64,000 nt of DNA from Calonectria ilicicola. Lineage: Eukaryota; Ascomycota; Sordariomycetes; Hypocreales; Nectriaceae. The notes beneath the pieces are model-generated. The model was not told the DNA's origin. It did not search any database and saw nothing but the letters and a program-made list of their open reading frames with translations. Below are positions 23,376-34,659 of the stretch, piece by piece. Location of the stretch: assembly GCA_020809705.1 (NCBI GenBank), contig CP085825.1, positions 3,038,001-3,102,000 of the forward strand, in the 5' to 3' direction. How positions within the stretch are numbered: position 1 is the first letter of the stretch; each line of letters starts with the position of its first letter. The position numbers were made by a program, and so were the translations under genes.

Positions 23376-24199
23376 GATGAAGACAATCACTCCCAGGTAA
23401 GGCGAATGGTTCACCGTGGGAGATATAGTTGTAGTTGCATCGTCGCGTGGCGCGCTTCTTATGAAGGGAGAGGAAAGAGAAAAAAAAAAAAGTTTCTCTT
23501 CATTCTTTATCGTTAAGGGTGGGGGCAATTGATGTGGTCCGTGCGTGCGGTTGGCACAACGTCGTCGTTATGTGGATCCATTGTCTCTGTCTATCCAGGA
23601 ACCATCATCGGAAAAAGAATAAAAAGGAAGAAAAAAAAACTTGAGTATGCCAGCGATGCTAGAAATTCTTCCAATTCGCTCAAGAAATCCATATCTAATT
23701 CTCAATTCCTTAGTAATTCTTCAAATGAAGTAAAAGAATTGTTTGTTTGTATACCAACACTCAGGTCTTGGTCCAGTCTCCATTACGCAATGAAAATGAG
23801 AATGTTGACAGATCTTGGGATATGCGGTTCGTGTTGTACCCAAAATGCATGTTCCTCTTGAATAATTCCTTCCGGGTTTATCATTCTTTTTTATATTCCA
23901 TTAGCTTGGAATTAGTGAGTTAGTGTTTCACCTTGCATATGAAGTAAGGCTAGGAACTCCCCTACGATCAAAACGTCGCTTCTGTGATCGGGAATGCCAC
24001 TTGTCGAGGATATGTTCCAAAAAACTTTGCGAGTATATGGTATGAAGAATTTAGCAGGATAGAACTATGTGGTTGTAGCCAGACATTCCATACATTCAAT
24101 GCAGAAAAACAGATGAAACAGACCACCACCAAGAACTCAAGCCTTCTCGCACTCTGCAACAGACGCAAAGTGAGTCTGGAAAGCGACAGTCAACGTCGT
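23376..24199. other. MRD1 promoter region
   Basis: An 824-base spacer between MRD1 and the nucleoside hydrolase, both on the minus strand. The MRD1-proximal part has an A-rich run (23481-23491). The middle part (about 23640-23930) is AT-rich. No additional gene was seen. Confidence 0.5.
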
Positions 24200-25156
24200 T
24201 TATAAATTTTGGATCAATGTCAAGAAATGCAATCGGAATGCATCGCTATCAACATTAACGGCGACTCGGCAATTCGGGACAGGAGGCGAGGCAGTCTCGA
24301 GTCGATCTGCGATCATGATGCCCCGCGCTTCGCCATCGCCTGTGACAACCGACACATCCATTGCCTTATACTCACACATCTCGGGTCGCGATACGGCGGC
24401 CACAGCTAAAGGGTCGTGCATCGGAATGGAGTCAGCCTTGGGCCTTCCCGGGAACAGTGCAGCCTGGTGTTCCATGTAGGAGATTGTAGCATCACCAGCA
24501 AAAGCGGCAAAGCTCGATGGGGACTTTTTGAGCTCCTTGGCATCTTCCACGCTCATTCGAACTTGCAATGCACAGTCCAGGCCGATCCAGCGCTGGGGGA
24601 TTCCAGATCGTAGTACAGTTCGAGCAGCTTCGGGATCTGAGAAGACATTAAATTCTCCCGGCACACTCCGAGTCCACATAGTTCCAAAAAATACCCCTCC
24701 CATAATAACCAGTTCTTTGATAGCTGACTTGATGCGCGGTTCGAGCAGAAAAGCAATAGCGATATTCGTAAGCGGTCCAATGGCAACAACCGTGATCTCG
24801 CCCGGATTAGCAAGAATATGCTCGACGATAGCCACGGGGGCATAGCCCGGCGATGGAGCACGCGCAGTCTCCTTCAGGGCAGAAACATGGGGCAATGAGG
24901 TACGTTCTTGGTCGGGATGAATGATCGGGGTAGCTGAGCCACGCACAAGGGGTGTATCATGAATGCCAAGTCGATCTAGGAGGATACCAGTTAAGATGGT
25001 GGCACTCTCAACGTCCGTATTGCTATTAACGGTGGTGATCAAATCAAGTTGAATTTCTGGGTCTGCGTGCGCTAGAGCGAGGGCGAATCCGTCGTCGACA
25101 TCGGCGCCAGCGCCCATTGACAGGTCGGTATCCAGGATAATGCGAGTTAGTGCCAT
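24200..25156 (-). CDS. Inosine/uridine-preferring nucleoside hydrolase family protein
   Basis: A single-exon gene of 318 residues, the usual size for the family. The N-terminal calcium-site motif is present in expanded form, DTDLSMGAGADVDD (residues 9-22), against the classical DTDPGxDD. Later family landmarks are AIGPLTNIA, LVIMGGVFF, PGEFNVFSDPEAA, and MHDPLAV near the C-terminus, which supplies the metal-binding Asp and a nearby His. These enzymes hydrolyse ribonucleosides to base and ribose for purine or pyrimidine salvage and are usually cytosolic; no signal peptide is seen here. The insertion between the first Asp pair and DVDD places it in a divergent subgroup, so substrate preference cannot be predicted. 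The ATG at 25156 is the first in frame and is followed directly by the first beta strand. Confidence 0.9.
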   Translation of the reverse strand: MALTRIILDTDLSMGAGADVDDGFALALAHADPEIQLDLITTVNSNTDVESATILTGILLDRLGIHDTPLVRGSATPIIHPDQERTSLPHVSALKETARAPSPGYAPVAIVEHILANPGEITVVAIGPLTNIAIAFLLEPRIKSAIKELVIMGGVFFGTMWTRSVPGEFNVFSDPEAARTVLRSGIPQRWIGLDCALQVRMSVEDAKELKKSPSSFAAFAGDATISYMEHQAALFPGRPKADSIPMHDPLAVAAVSRPEMCEYKAMDVSVVTGDGEARGIMIADRLETASPPVPNCRVAVNVDSDAFRLHFLTLIQNL

Positions 25157-25477
25157 GTTAAAAACGAGGAGACAGAGATGTTTGTTCGGACTACAGATTC
25201 GGCAGGTCGCGAGGATGAAGATCTGTCGTGAGAGACATTTGACCTATTAATACTCCCTCAGCCCTTGTAAATTATTATTATTATTATAAGACTCATTGAG
25301 CTATCCCAACTCGAGAAACATTTGCACATGTCACGAGAACCAAACATTGTTCTCTTTAATCACTAGACAAAGCGGCTGTCATATGACAATGGCCAGTCTT
25401 GTCGGACCGAGATAAAACTCTCCACTTAACCACGACCCGCCAGGTTAAGCGTTGTTGCAGCTACCACTCTGGGGGGA

Positions 25478-25494
25478 CTACCCCAGCGGGGTAG
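25478..25494. repeat. Short perfect stem-loop
   Basis: CTACCCC and GGGGTAG are separated by three bases (AGC), forming a 7-bp GC-rich stem within AT-rich surroundings, about 320 bases upstream of the nucleoside hydrolase start. Confidence 0.5.
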
Positions 25495-26015
25495 CCAAGA
25501 AAGCGATGGATGCCATGCAGGAAAATCAACAGTTGGTTATGTAAGTTCTCTACATTAGGGCTCCCAGATTTTAAGACGCTGAAATCATAGAAAAAGGCGC
25601 ATTTTGGTTTATGACCAGGGATGAGCTCGCGCTTGCAGTTTGGAAATGAATGAAATACAACACAGTGACCAACTTATAAATCAAGGAAAATACAAGCACA
25701 CAGCCAGTCTATCAGATGCCGCACTTCGTTTCAACAACTATTTCTGAGTGGTCAATGTTCAAGTAAATCCCCGTGCCAGAATAAAGCTTGTAGTGCTGAT
25801 CCACGACGTTCTGTTTTGGCGCTTTGCCTTTATTTTTGTCGTCTTCAATTTTATGAGTGTTTTGAGCGCGCCTTTATATGATTACAGGACCCTCTATCAT
25901 ACTTTATGGCCTGAATTATATTCATCATGTGCCAGCAAATATCTAGTGCTTATTTGTAAGCTGTCCAAAAATCAGCACATTGTACTGTATGTGTTCTGCC
26001 CTACTGCTGTGTGAA

Positions 26016-26041
26016 TCGAGCCCCAGCTGTTCAGGGCTCGA
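26016..26041. repeat. 8-bp inverted repeat with 10-base loop
   Basis: TCGAGCCC (26016-26023) and GGGCTCGA (26034-26041) are exact reverse complements. The location in gene-poor DNA gives no clue to function. Confidence 0.5.
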
Positions 26042-26787
26042 ACAAAACCAACCCATAGCGTGTCCTAGGCCAACTCTTTTCACTCAGTTCTCCAAAGCAT
26101 CGCAACGTAAACCCAGGTGTTGGCACCACTTCTAACGACAAGTATATATTAGATGCGCAACTTCCAGGCTCAGCGAGCCAAAACTAAATTGGTTCTAGTG
26201 GATGGCCTCATGATATTTCTCTGGTATCTTCAGAATCTTTGTTTTCGGCACGTCTGGTGTGAAACTATCCTCGTCCGCCCATGTATTGTTTAGTCTCTTC
26301 ACTGCCCTGGCAACCATTCACAGATCCACAACTTCCGCAAACGTCCATCAACAGCAAGGGTTCATTCATGATGAAACCAATTTTTTTCACCAGAGAAACT
26401 CCATAAAACGAGTCATGAATTTGGTTCGCGCTATAGGGGTGTAGGTTCTTCGTAGTTTGGTCGAGGCACAGGAGATGAACTAAGGTTGCCATATCACTTC
26501 TTGTCCACGTAATTTGGTGACACACAGACGCAGCTCGATTCAGTTGATCTTTATACGAAAAACATTGAACTTGGATGGCCGTACATTATTGTAATATCTC
26601 ACATCACAATCATGTAGAGACCCATGTAGGGAATAAACCAGCTGATACCTTTATTTATGATCAGACATGTCTTATCAAATCCGAGTTCTTGTTTGTCTTT
26701 GTTCAGATATACGAAGCGCCATTTCATTGGGATTAAGTGTCATTCTATAATTCAAAGCATTCAGTATATCGTCGAATATGAATCATT

Positions 26788-26826
26788 GAGTGTTTTGAGT
26801 GTTTTGAGTGTTTTGAGTGTTTTGAG
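26788..26826. repeat. 9-bp tandem repeat, 4.3 copies
   Basis: Perfect copies of GAGTGTTTT start at 26788, 26797, 26806 and 26815, followed by a partial GAG. A 9-bp period would keep a reading frame, but the surrounding ORF has no family resemblance. Confidence 0.9.
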
Positions 26827-28331
26827 CTCGGTATACACTGCAATCCATGTATTTTCTTCCTCAGTCTATCTCCCGCAGTTATCAGAACCTCGGGCTTCTT
26901 AACGACAATATATCGAGACATCATTCGTTATTGAAGCAAAATCTGATAACATCATCACCAGTATTAATTCCGGTTCTAAGGGTAAGAGCAAGCTCAGCCT
27001 GGTCAGTAAGGAACACCTATCAATACAACTAGTCTTTACAATCAGTACTGTTAGTAATAGTATCTATACCATACATTTGACTCTCATATATCCTTATATA
27101 TAAAAACTCTCTGAGATACCCTTAATTATCATCATCAATATTTTTGACATGTGTATTACTTCAAGCGTTGAATTTCGACCATTAGTTTGGTCAGTCGTAG
27201 CTATGTTTCGGTTATGTGCCCACACCGCCAGGGTGTGGGGTTTCTTCTGGGGGTTTTGTGCATGCAGGGCAGTTTCTCGCTTATTTTTATTGCGTCTATG
27301 TATCCTGTTCTGATCCCTTTTCGAGTGAGTTATTAGTGAGAACGTCCACTCGTGCACACCAACAACCGCCTAGGCACTCTATCTACCCAAATGTCACTTT
27401 CAATTTTTTTTCCAAGTGGGTCTTTTGATCATTTCAGGGGTATCTAATTAATGTAATATTTTATACTTGTGTTTCTGACATCCTAGTGGTTTGGAAAAGA
27501 TGAATTTGGTGCACTTAAGCTCAGAACCAATATGGCAAGCCTGTCGTCCCCTAAACAGTTCATCGGGACGACGGCTATATTACTTGCCAATTGGTTTATT
27601 CGCGCATGTTTTTGGTTCTATCTCGATTCAAAAGTGGTTTCAATTTACGTATCAAGTTGAAAGTTGTATTGCAGTAGTGTCGGGTTGGAATACACTGATA
27701 GTTGAAACAACAGAGCCTAACATGTGGGAGTCCGCATTGATCTTCCTAAACGAGACAAGGATAATGCACAGGAAAAAAAAAAGCCCCAAAGCTTGCATCA
27801 ATCCAGGTATTCATCAGGCCACAAAGCATGAGCATGTCTCATTCAGATGATGCGTAATATGGCAAGTCACATGCATAACCGCCTGATTAATTGACATAGT
27901 ATAGGGTAGGGCGGGGAGAAAGTTGGGCAACGGCTCGCAGGCCGCTTAACTGGCGGGCGGTCTAACGCACGTCCCACGAGGCCATCCAACGCCAGTCCAA
28001 CTTCATCCACGCGACTCGCGACATCACTGCACTCCACTGGTCCCCATCGTCGATCTAGACAGCAATCACAACCACACCGCTGCACCGCACACAGCCGCTC
28101 GCTTCACCAGCTCACACACGACGTGTCCACCTCTGCCGCCACCTGTACGTACCTCTGCCGCGAAAACAAGGCGTCCTCACCGAAGAAAACCAAAAAAAGG
28201 GGGGCGGACGAGGCGGACATTCCCTCGCGCGCAGTTCGCCTTGCAATTGCACGACCTCACGCATTGGAGCTGACCAGAGACGTACACACACAGCCGAAAA
28301 CACGATACCCAACCAAGTTACCATTTCCAAA

Positions 28332-29069
28332 ATGTCCGACAAGCAGAACGCCGACCAGCCCCCCCGGGAGAAGCTCGAAGGTACGCAGATCCTCGAGCAT
28401 GTGCAAAAACCATTTGGATATTTGAGCTAACGCCCAAGCTCCAGCTCAGATCAAATCCGCCGATATGGTGAGTTACACCACGCAAGGGCAGATTAGGCAC
28501 GATCGCTAACGAAGGTCATACAAAAAGACGGATGATATGCAGCAGGAAGCTATCGAAGTTGGTACGTTTATCTGGACACCCATGTCGACGTCACAGCGCA
28601 CCACCCACTCCCCATGCCAATAGACGACGAGGCTGACAAGGCTGCAGCTCAGGAGGCCATGGCCAAGTTCACCATCGAGAAGGTTTGCTCGCCCGATACG
28701 ACGTAAAATACCACGCGGAAGCATCATGCTCACACTCCCCCCTATAGGACATTGCGCAGCATATCAAGCGAACAGTTCGTGCTACACACCCAACGCCATG
28801 CATTTACACATTAGGCTGACTAGGCACCCTCAACAGTTTGATGAGCGAAAGGGCCCGACCTGGCACTGCATTGTTGGTCGAAATTTCGGCAGCTTTGTGA
28901 CTCACGGTATGTTTGCCTCAAGATGCAGTTACATTGCCTCGCCATCTCGTCATGACATCAGTTGATGATCCCTGGACTAACGCACGTGGAACGCAACTAT
29001 GCAGAGACCAAGCACTTCATCTACTTCTACCTCGGCCACTGCGCAATTCTACTCTTTAAAACGCAATAG
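28332..29069 (+). CDS. DYN2: Dynein light chain LC8/DYNLL family
   Basis: Seven exons: 28332-28380, 28445-28467, 28528-28561, 28624-28682, 28748-28774, 28837-28906 and 29005-29069. Their lengths sum to 327 bases, giving 108 residues and a TAG stop. The frame is kept through every junction, and splice donors are GTACGC, GTGAGT, GTACGT, GTTTGC, GTTCGT and GTATGT. Residues from about 45 on are classical LC8: [50 protein letters not shown] and AILLFK. The first 20 or so residues are a polar extension compared with the 89-residue animal protein. LC8 is a dimeric hub that binds dynein intermediate chain and many other partners through short linear motifs, acting in retrograde transport and nuclear movement along hyphae. 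Exons of 23, 27 and 34 bases make this gene easy for automatic annotation to miss. Confidence 0.93.
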
Positions 29070-32000
29070 GGGTGGGAGAAAGAGCTCGCAGATATCTGGC
29101 ACGACATTTGGCCTTGGAATTGGAAGTGCAAGCTGTGAGCTACGAGGGTCTACGGCGCCTGGGAAGAAGACAAGAAGAAGAAAAAAATTTGCGGTATCCA
29201 AGGCTGAAGTGCCACCACCATACTGTATGACCAGACAGGCCCTCGTGTATGACAAAAAACAACGTGAAGAGATAGAAGAAGAGAGGGCGGAGAGACCGTG
29301 TACTATAGCTAGCCAGCGTGCCAGGTTCACGGCCAAACCGATGATGGGCCGCTCACTCAGATTAATTTCCCATCATCAAACCTATCGACGATGTTCATCG
29401 TCGGGGAAAAAAACGACAATTATTTTATTCCCACCCACTGGTAACTAACTCATGGTTTGCTTTTTGTTGTTGTTACCCGTCCGCAGATCATCGTGAAGCC
29501 GGCTCCGTCTTTGATGCATGAGTGGCGGCGATGCCGAATCCTGATCTTGCTTTTCTGCGGGTGACATGTCGATGCTGGACTCAAAGTCACGGCCTCCTAT
29601 TCCCGCATCGTTGTATTCGTTCCTGAGACAAAATGACCGAATTGTTGTGAGACATGCCCATCTGGTTTCACCGCCCATCCCATCATGCCCGCTTATGAAC
29701 TGCAGCCATCTCTTCAGCAGCAGCAGGGTTCCCTCACGAGAGTGTTGCACAATGAGACATGGGTCCGACCGGGCTGCGTCAGCCCTTACGTCCGACTATG
29801 AGAATGCCCGAGGTGTGGGAATCACACATCGCATGCGCCATCGGGCTTCTCTGGAAGGTGCACTTTGTATTTCTTTTTTATCTGGACCAACTGCGGACGC
29901 ATGCTGACACACCCTGCCATTCTGCGGGCACGCTTATTGGATCTTCTTGGGTGAGGTGCTATGTCATAGCTGGGCCGAATCTGCAAAGAAAAGCTGGTGC
30001 AATGGAAGGCCTCTCGTGGCAAAGTGCTCACCCGTGGTTCATCGACGTTGGCCATGCTCGGAGGCGCACCCGGCTGATCGAGGTAAATCGGGTTGGAGGG
30101 GACTAACATCCGACAGGCACCCCCGCTTTTTGGCGCCTTTGGACGCATCTTCGGACCTGGGGGTGGACAAGAACGAGTTGAGGGAAAAAAAGGCGGCGGC
30201 GGAAAGTTCGGCTTTTCGGTGGCTTGACGTGCGAATTGGCCGAATGACCAGCAGAATGCAAGGAGCGGCAGTAGTTTCTACAAGCATACGAACGAATTGG
30301 ACATTGGACCATGCATCGTTCAACAATTATTTTGAGGGACGAAGCGAGTGGGTAACAAATGACCTCAGCCAAGACGGTGAGGACAAGCGAGCGAGAAATC
30401 ACATCTGAGAATAGGCCGAACAGGACAGTGAATGACATGACTGGATGAGACGAGTCGAAAGAACATGACGGATGCAGCGGAGCGTGATGTGAATTGGCTG
30501 CCCTGTCGCCACCAGAGGGCTGCGTTGCACCAAAGCAAAAAAAGAAGGTCAATCAAGACAAAGCCCAAGAGCTAGCAGACCGTTCTTGGCCTTGTTGGAC
30601 GTTTCATTCCAGGAACAACTCCGCCACTGACTTACTCGACTCGACTTGGTTGAAGGTAAAATCAACCTACCAAAAAACTTTACCCCGGCTTGTTCTGCTA
30701 TACGAATTCTCGCAGCGCGAATCATGTGGTCTGGGGATGCTGTGGCCGCGTCTACATTGGGCAAATGACCGTCGTAGTTAGAGGCAGCTGCACTAGCACC
30801 CAAGAGTCAAATGACGGGCGAGCTATTGAAACTGGTTCAGTCATTTTGCTCTCTCCCGTCGTCACCATTGACGACGGCCTCATCAATTCCTCCACCCTCC
30901 ACCAAATCCGCCCCGTCCCTAATAGATCCGGCGCTAGTCCAACTCCAACATGGATGGCCCCTCACAGCTCTCCATGTCGCAGTCCGCCGTCCCTCAACCC
31001 ACCCACTCCTCTGGAGGGTCCCGGAACCAAGGGCAATGGCTTCCGGGAAAGCAAAGGCCGCTGAGGGGAGTCCGTGTGTTCCGTTTTGTTTGGTGCTGCT
31101 TTGGCAACCAAACCGATTCCTGGCATTGGTCCAACGTACGATGTGAATCACCTGTGCCGAAGCGTAGAAGTAAAGGAAAGAGAGAAATAGAAAAAAAAGT
31201 TTCTCAGCGTCATCTGCGTCATTGGCTGTCTTGAGCAGAGAGGGAGGGGACCTGGCATGGCCAGGAACCTGGGTGGCGAACCCGCCGACAAAGCAACGAC
31301 CGGCGTGCCTGCGTGAAAGCCATTCGTATGTATACCACGTACCTGGAACCCTGCAGGCCGACCATTCTGGATGTTGGAGATACCTTCGGCGCGGAAGATT
31401 GGGCAACACTACCTGCATGCGTTACGCAACTCTACCCAAATCAAGCCGGCGCATGGCAGCGTGGGCATTGGGGAAGAGGGAGGGGGGATGTGCTGACAGT
31501 GCGTTGTGCATGGTATTGCGCCATGCCTGATTGGCATGACTTGCAGCGGCCCTATCCGGACGACGGAGACGGACGGTTGGGATAGGGTGGGATGAGTGAG
31601 AGGGAAAAACGGGAACCTCACGGCGTTGCTAGAATGAAAAGTGACAGAGTGAGTCTTTTGCCGACCAGGCGTGCCACCGCGCGCCGTGGGGGGGCAATGC
31701 CCACGGTCGGGCTGAGCTGACTGTGACCCGAGAATGAGTGAGATGAGACGAGAGAGACATGCACTCATCTAGGCTCTGGGTGTCGATTTACCTGGAGATC
31801 ACTGATTCGGGCCTTTGCCAACGCCTCTCAGTGCGACTGGGACTGTGTAAGGCATTGGAGGGGGAAAAAAAAGGCAATGTATTGGCTGGGCGTAAGCATT
31901 AACAGAACCAAGGTTGTAAATAGCCTCAATGCTGTGCTGCGGTGGCGGTGGTATCAACATTCTCTCAGCTATGAGTGACTTTACATGGCAATTTACTCAC

Positions 32001-34309
32001 ACTGTATGGCAGTCTGGCAGCTGGCTGTCAATTCTCTAGCATGGAAGAGCCCTACCGCACGCCGTCGAGATGATTTCCCTCGCATGGCCCGTTCCTCGGG
32101 GTGTCTCTGAACTAGTCCCCTTTCTACTGGCGGCCCCGATCGGCTACGCGGGAGAGTGGTGCGTCTCTGGGCGAGAGTTTGGAAGAGTGAGTGAAATGGA
32201 GTCGACCGTCACCAACCACGAGAAGCCGTTGGCCGACGTCAAGAAGGCTTTCCCGCCGCCCGCACCATGGTTTCCCACTGTCACATACACGCGCATACAA
32301 CACCCTGGTCGCCTTTTCTTGATCAATGACATCTGCGGGACGGACCCTCAATGTGTGGCGCATGCTCAGGCTCTTGCGGGCAGCATCCCGTTGCGGCCCC
32401 GTTGGGTTGGTCGTGGTTCTCATTCACATTCACGCTCAAAAGCAATGACACATCCGGGGACGGCGAGTGAGTCGTCGACGAAATGAGTCTGGAACCCAGC
32501 CGTGTTCTCAAAAGATTCATGTGTCTGACCTTTTGGCTGCCTGGAGCGAGACATTGCCTGAGCTCTCCCCGGTGCCAACTTGCTGGCCGCATCCCCCCTC
32601 TCAAGATACTTTGTCTGCCCGGTCTAATTGTTGCGTTGCTTACAAGGCTGCCTTATGACATACTGCCCTGAGTTTGACAGGATTACTCCCACTCTCGTAC
32701 CTGCGTTCCATGTCTTCCTTCCGAGGTTCTCCACAGGCGTCAGCCTCGGTGTGATGCTGATGTACCAACCACGAGAAAATGCCACAGAAACCCAACAATG
32801 GTCGGTCGTGAATGGGCCTTGATCCGTAGCCACCTCAATAATCCGGTGCTACGCAGCACATTCCCAGCAGCCCCCCCCCCAGCGCCGTGCACGTCCATGC
32901 ATAACGTGCCACGAGAGACATGCGGCGTCCGTCAACGAAGCTAGTAGTTCCCGCATTTGAGCGGAAACACACTTCAAGCACCCACTCGCCACTTGTGCCC
33001 CACCACGGTTGGTGGTTTGGATGAACATCAAGCATTGGAATGGATTGATTGTGACGAGTGTGATGGCATCGGTGCGGGCTGGGAGCGGGGATCTATCGAC
33101 AATCATCGCCCTTCATTGATAACGACAGGTTGTCGCCGATTTGATTTGCCTCTAATGATTATGTGCCACCAGCTCACGGCGTCCAAGACAATGACAACCT
33201 TGTTGCATGATGCACGCCCCGTACCACCATTCTTGGAGGGTCCAGCAATGAAGAAGCTAAATCACAAACATGAAGACCAATTTTGTGGAAAATAGGGGAA
33301 CCAATGCTGGAGAAGTAGATCCACGGTTTGACAGTTGGTTCCTCATGGTAACCATGATTGAAACTTCAACACTTCATTTATACAGCCGCACGTGCCCAAA
33401 GCCTCATTTACACACTGCGACCTTCTTTAAGTTTTGTAGTGTCACAGACATGCCGAGGAGAGGCGGGCCGGGGACGGGGATATGAAGAGAGAACCTTGGC
33501 CTGTTTAGGCTGGCCGTGCGTGCATACTCAGCCCAGCTTGCAGAGCGCTGGGCCATTGAACCACCTCCAAGTCGACCATGGAGTGAATCATGGGCTCGGG
33601 ATGAGCATGTAGCCTGGTTTCCTGCGTTCGGCTGTCGCTTTCCTTGACTGCCGATTCATCAATTGGACGGGATTGTAGGTTTTCTATCATCTAGGGTTCC
33701 TCAGCGAAAAAATGAGGCGTAGAGTCTCCCGTTGACACTGACCATCCGCCTGCCGGCATCTTCAAAACAAGGATGGCTAGTTTTCCCTTCAGAACTAAAC
33801 AATGTGTGCCAAGACACAAGACACACGCGACACCACCGCACTTTGCCAACACCGCCTGTATCCGTCCACCTGACCACTTATCAGAAATGTCGGCGCTTTG
33901 AGGATGAAAGGATGCGGAGGATACACCGCAAAGATATGAAACTTGCTTGACTAACTGCTTGGTGCGAGACTGACCGGTGTGTTTCTGCAACTTCTTTCGG
34001 TGTCTCTCCTGGCTGGTGTTCGTGTCGGCCCAAGCCGTCCGACTGTGCACTCGGAGGCCATTTCGGCGCACTACTCGGGAAGGCGTGGCAATGCGTTCGT
34101 TCTCCGATTATTACTGTGCTGCCATTCCTCGGCAACGCCTCCGCTGATGCTCGTCGGTGAATATCCCTGGCTCCGACTATGATTGACTGACCACCAACAA
34201 TCGACCCAAATAAATAATTAATTGTTCCGAGTGGAGGCGAACTCTCGCGTCTCCTTTTAAACATCCGATGGATTGGGTTCACGGTCGCTTAAAGCCATGG
34301 CTCATCTCG

Positions 34310-34328
34310 CGGAGCAGAAGCTGCTCCG
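34310..34328. repeat. 8-bp perfect stem with 3-base loop
   Basis: CGGAGCAG and CTGCTCCG flank AAG. It is a compact GC-rich hairpin in the long spacer with no gene close by and no T-run after it. Confidence 0.5.
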
Positions 34329-34642
34329 TACATCGTGGAGGGGTCGTGGAAAAGTGACGGACCCTTGGCCACCGCTTCAAGACACCCGGAACCGACAGGG
34401 CGTCACCCGGAGGCCCGTTTAGGCTTGGGAGAGAAGTCAACCGACGTGGGATGGGACGTGGGATGGCGGAGAAAGATCAATGGAGTATTCGTACACCACC
34501 AAAGTTGCAGTCAACCGGATAGGGTGTCTCGACGCCGAGTGACGGTGGCTCCGCCAGCCCAGCTAGCACACGCCCCTCTGGAAGGAGGAGCACCCTGGTC
34601 GTATCCATCTTTCAAGTCGCCCAAGGCACCTCTCCGCTAGGC

Positions 34643-34659
34643 GTGTGTGTGTGTGTGTG
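34643..34659. repeat. GT dinucleotide repeat
   Basis: About eight GT units, preceded by GC and followed by GCCTGCC. A minor microsatellite in the long spacer. Confidence 0.85.

Larger units (their letters stand above)
25157..28331. other. AT-richer spacer with repeats and hairpins
   Basis: A 3.2-kb stretch between the nucleoside hydrolase and LC8 genes, which diverge. From about 25200 to 27850 it is visibly AT-richer than the rest of the window. It contains a TTA trinucleotide run near 25273-25286, hairpins at 25478-25494 and 26016-26041, and a 9-bp minisatellite at 26788-26826. From 27900 it becomes GC-rich and is probably the LC8 promoter. Only short, motif-free ORFs are present. It could be a decayed mobile element, but no terminal repeats or transposase or reverse-transcriptase motifs were found. 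Confidence 0.55.

Noticed and set aside
26657..26902. ORF containing a Leu-Ser-Val repeat from the 9-bp minisatellite
   Set aside because: The repeat simply translates in frame; flanking residues show no domain and there is no promoter-like context.
30837..31418. Minus-strand ORF of 193 codons
   Set aside because: No recognisable motif; composition and overlap with plus-strand ORFs fit a chance frame in GC-rich DNA.
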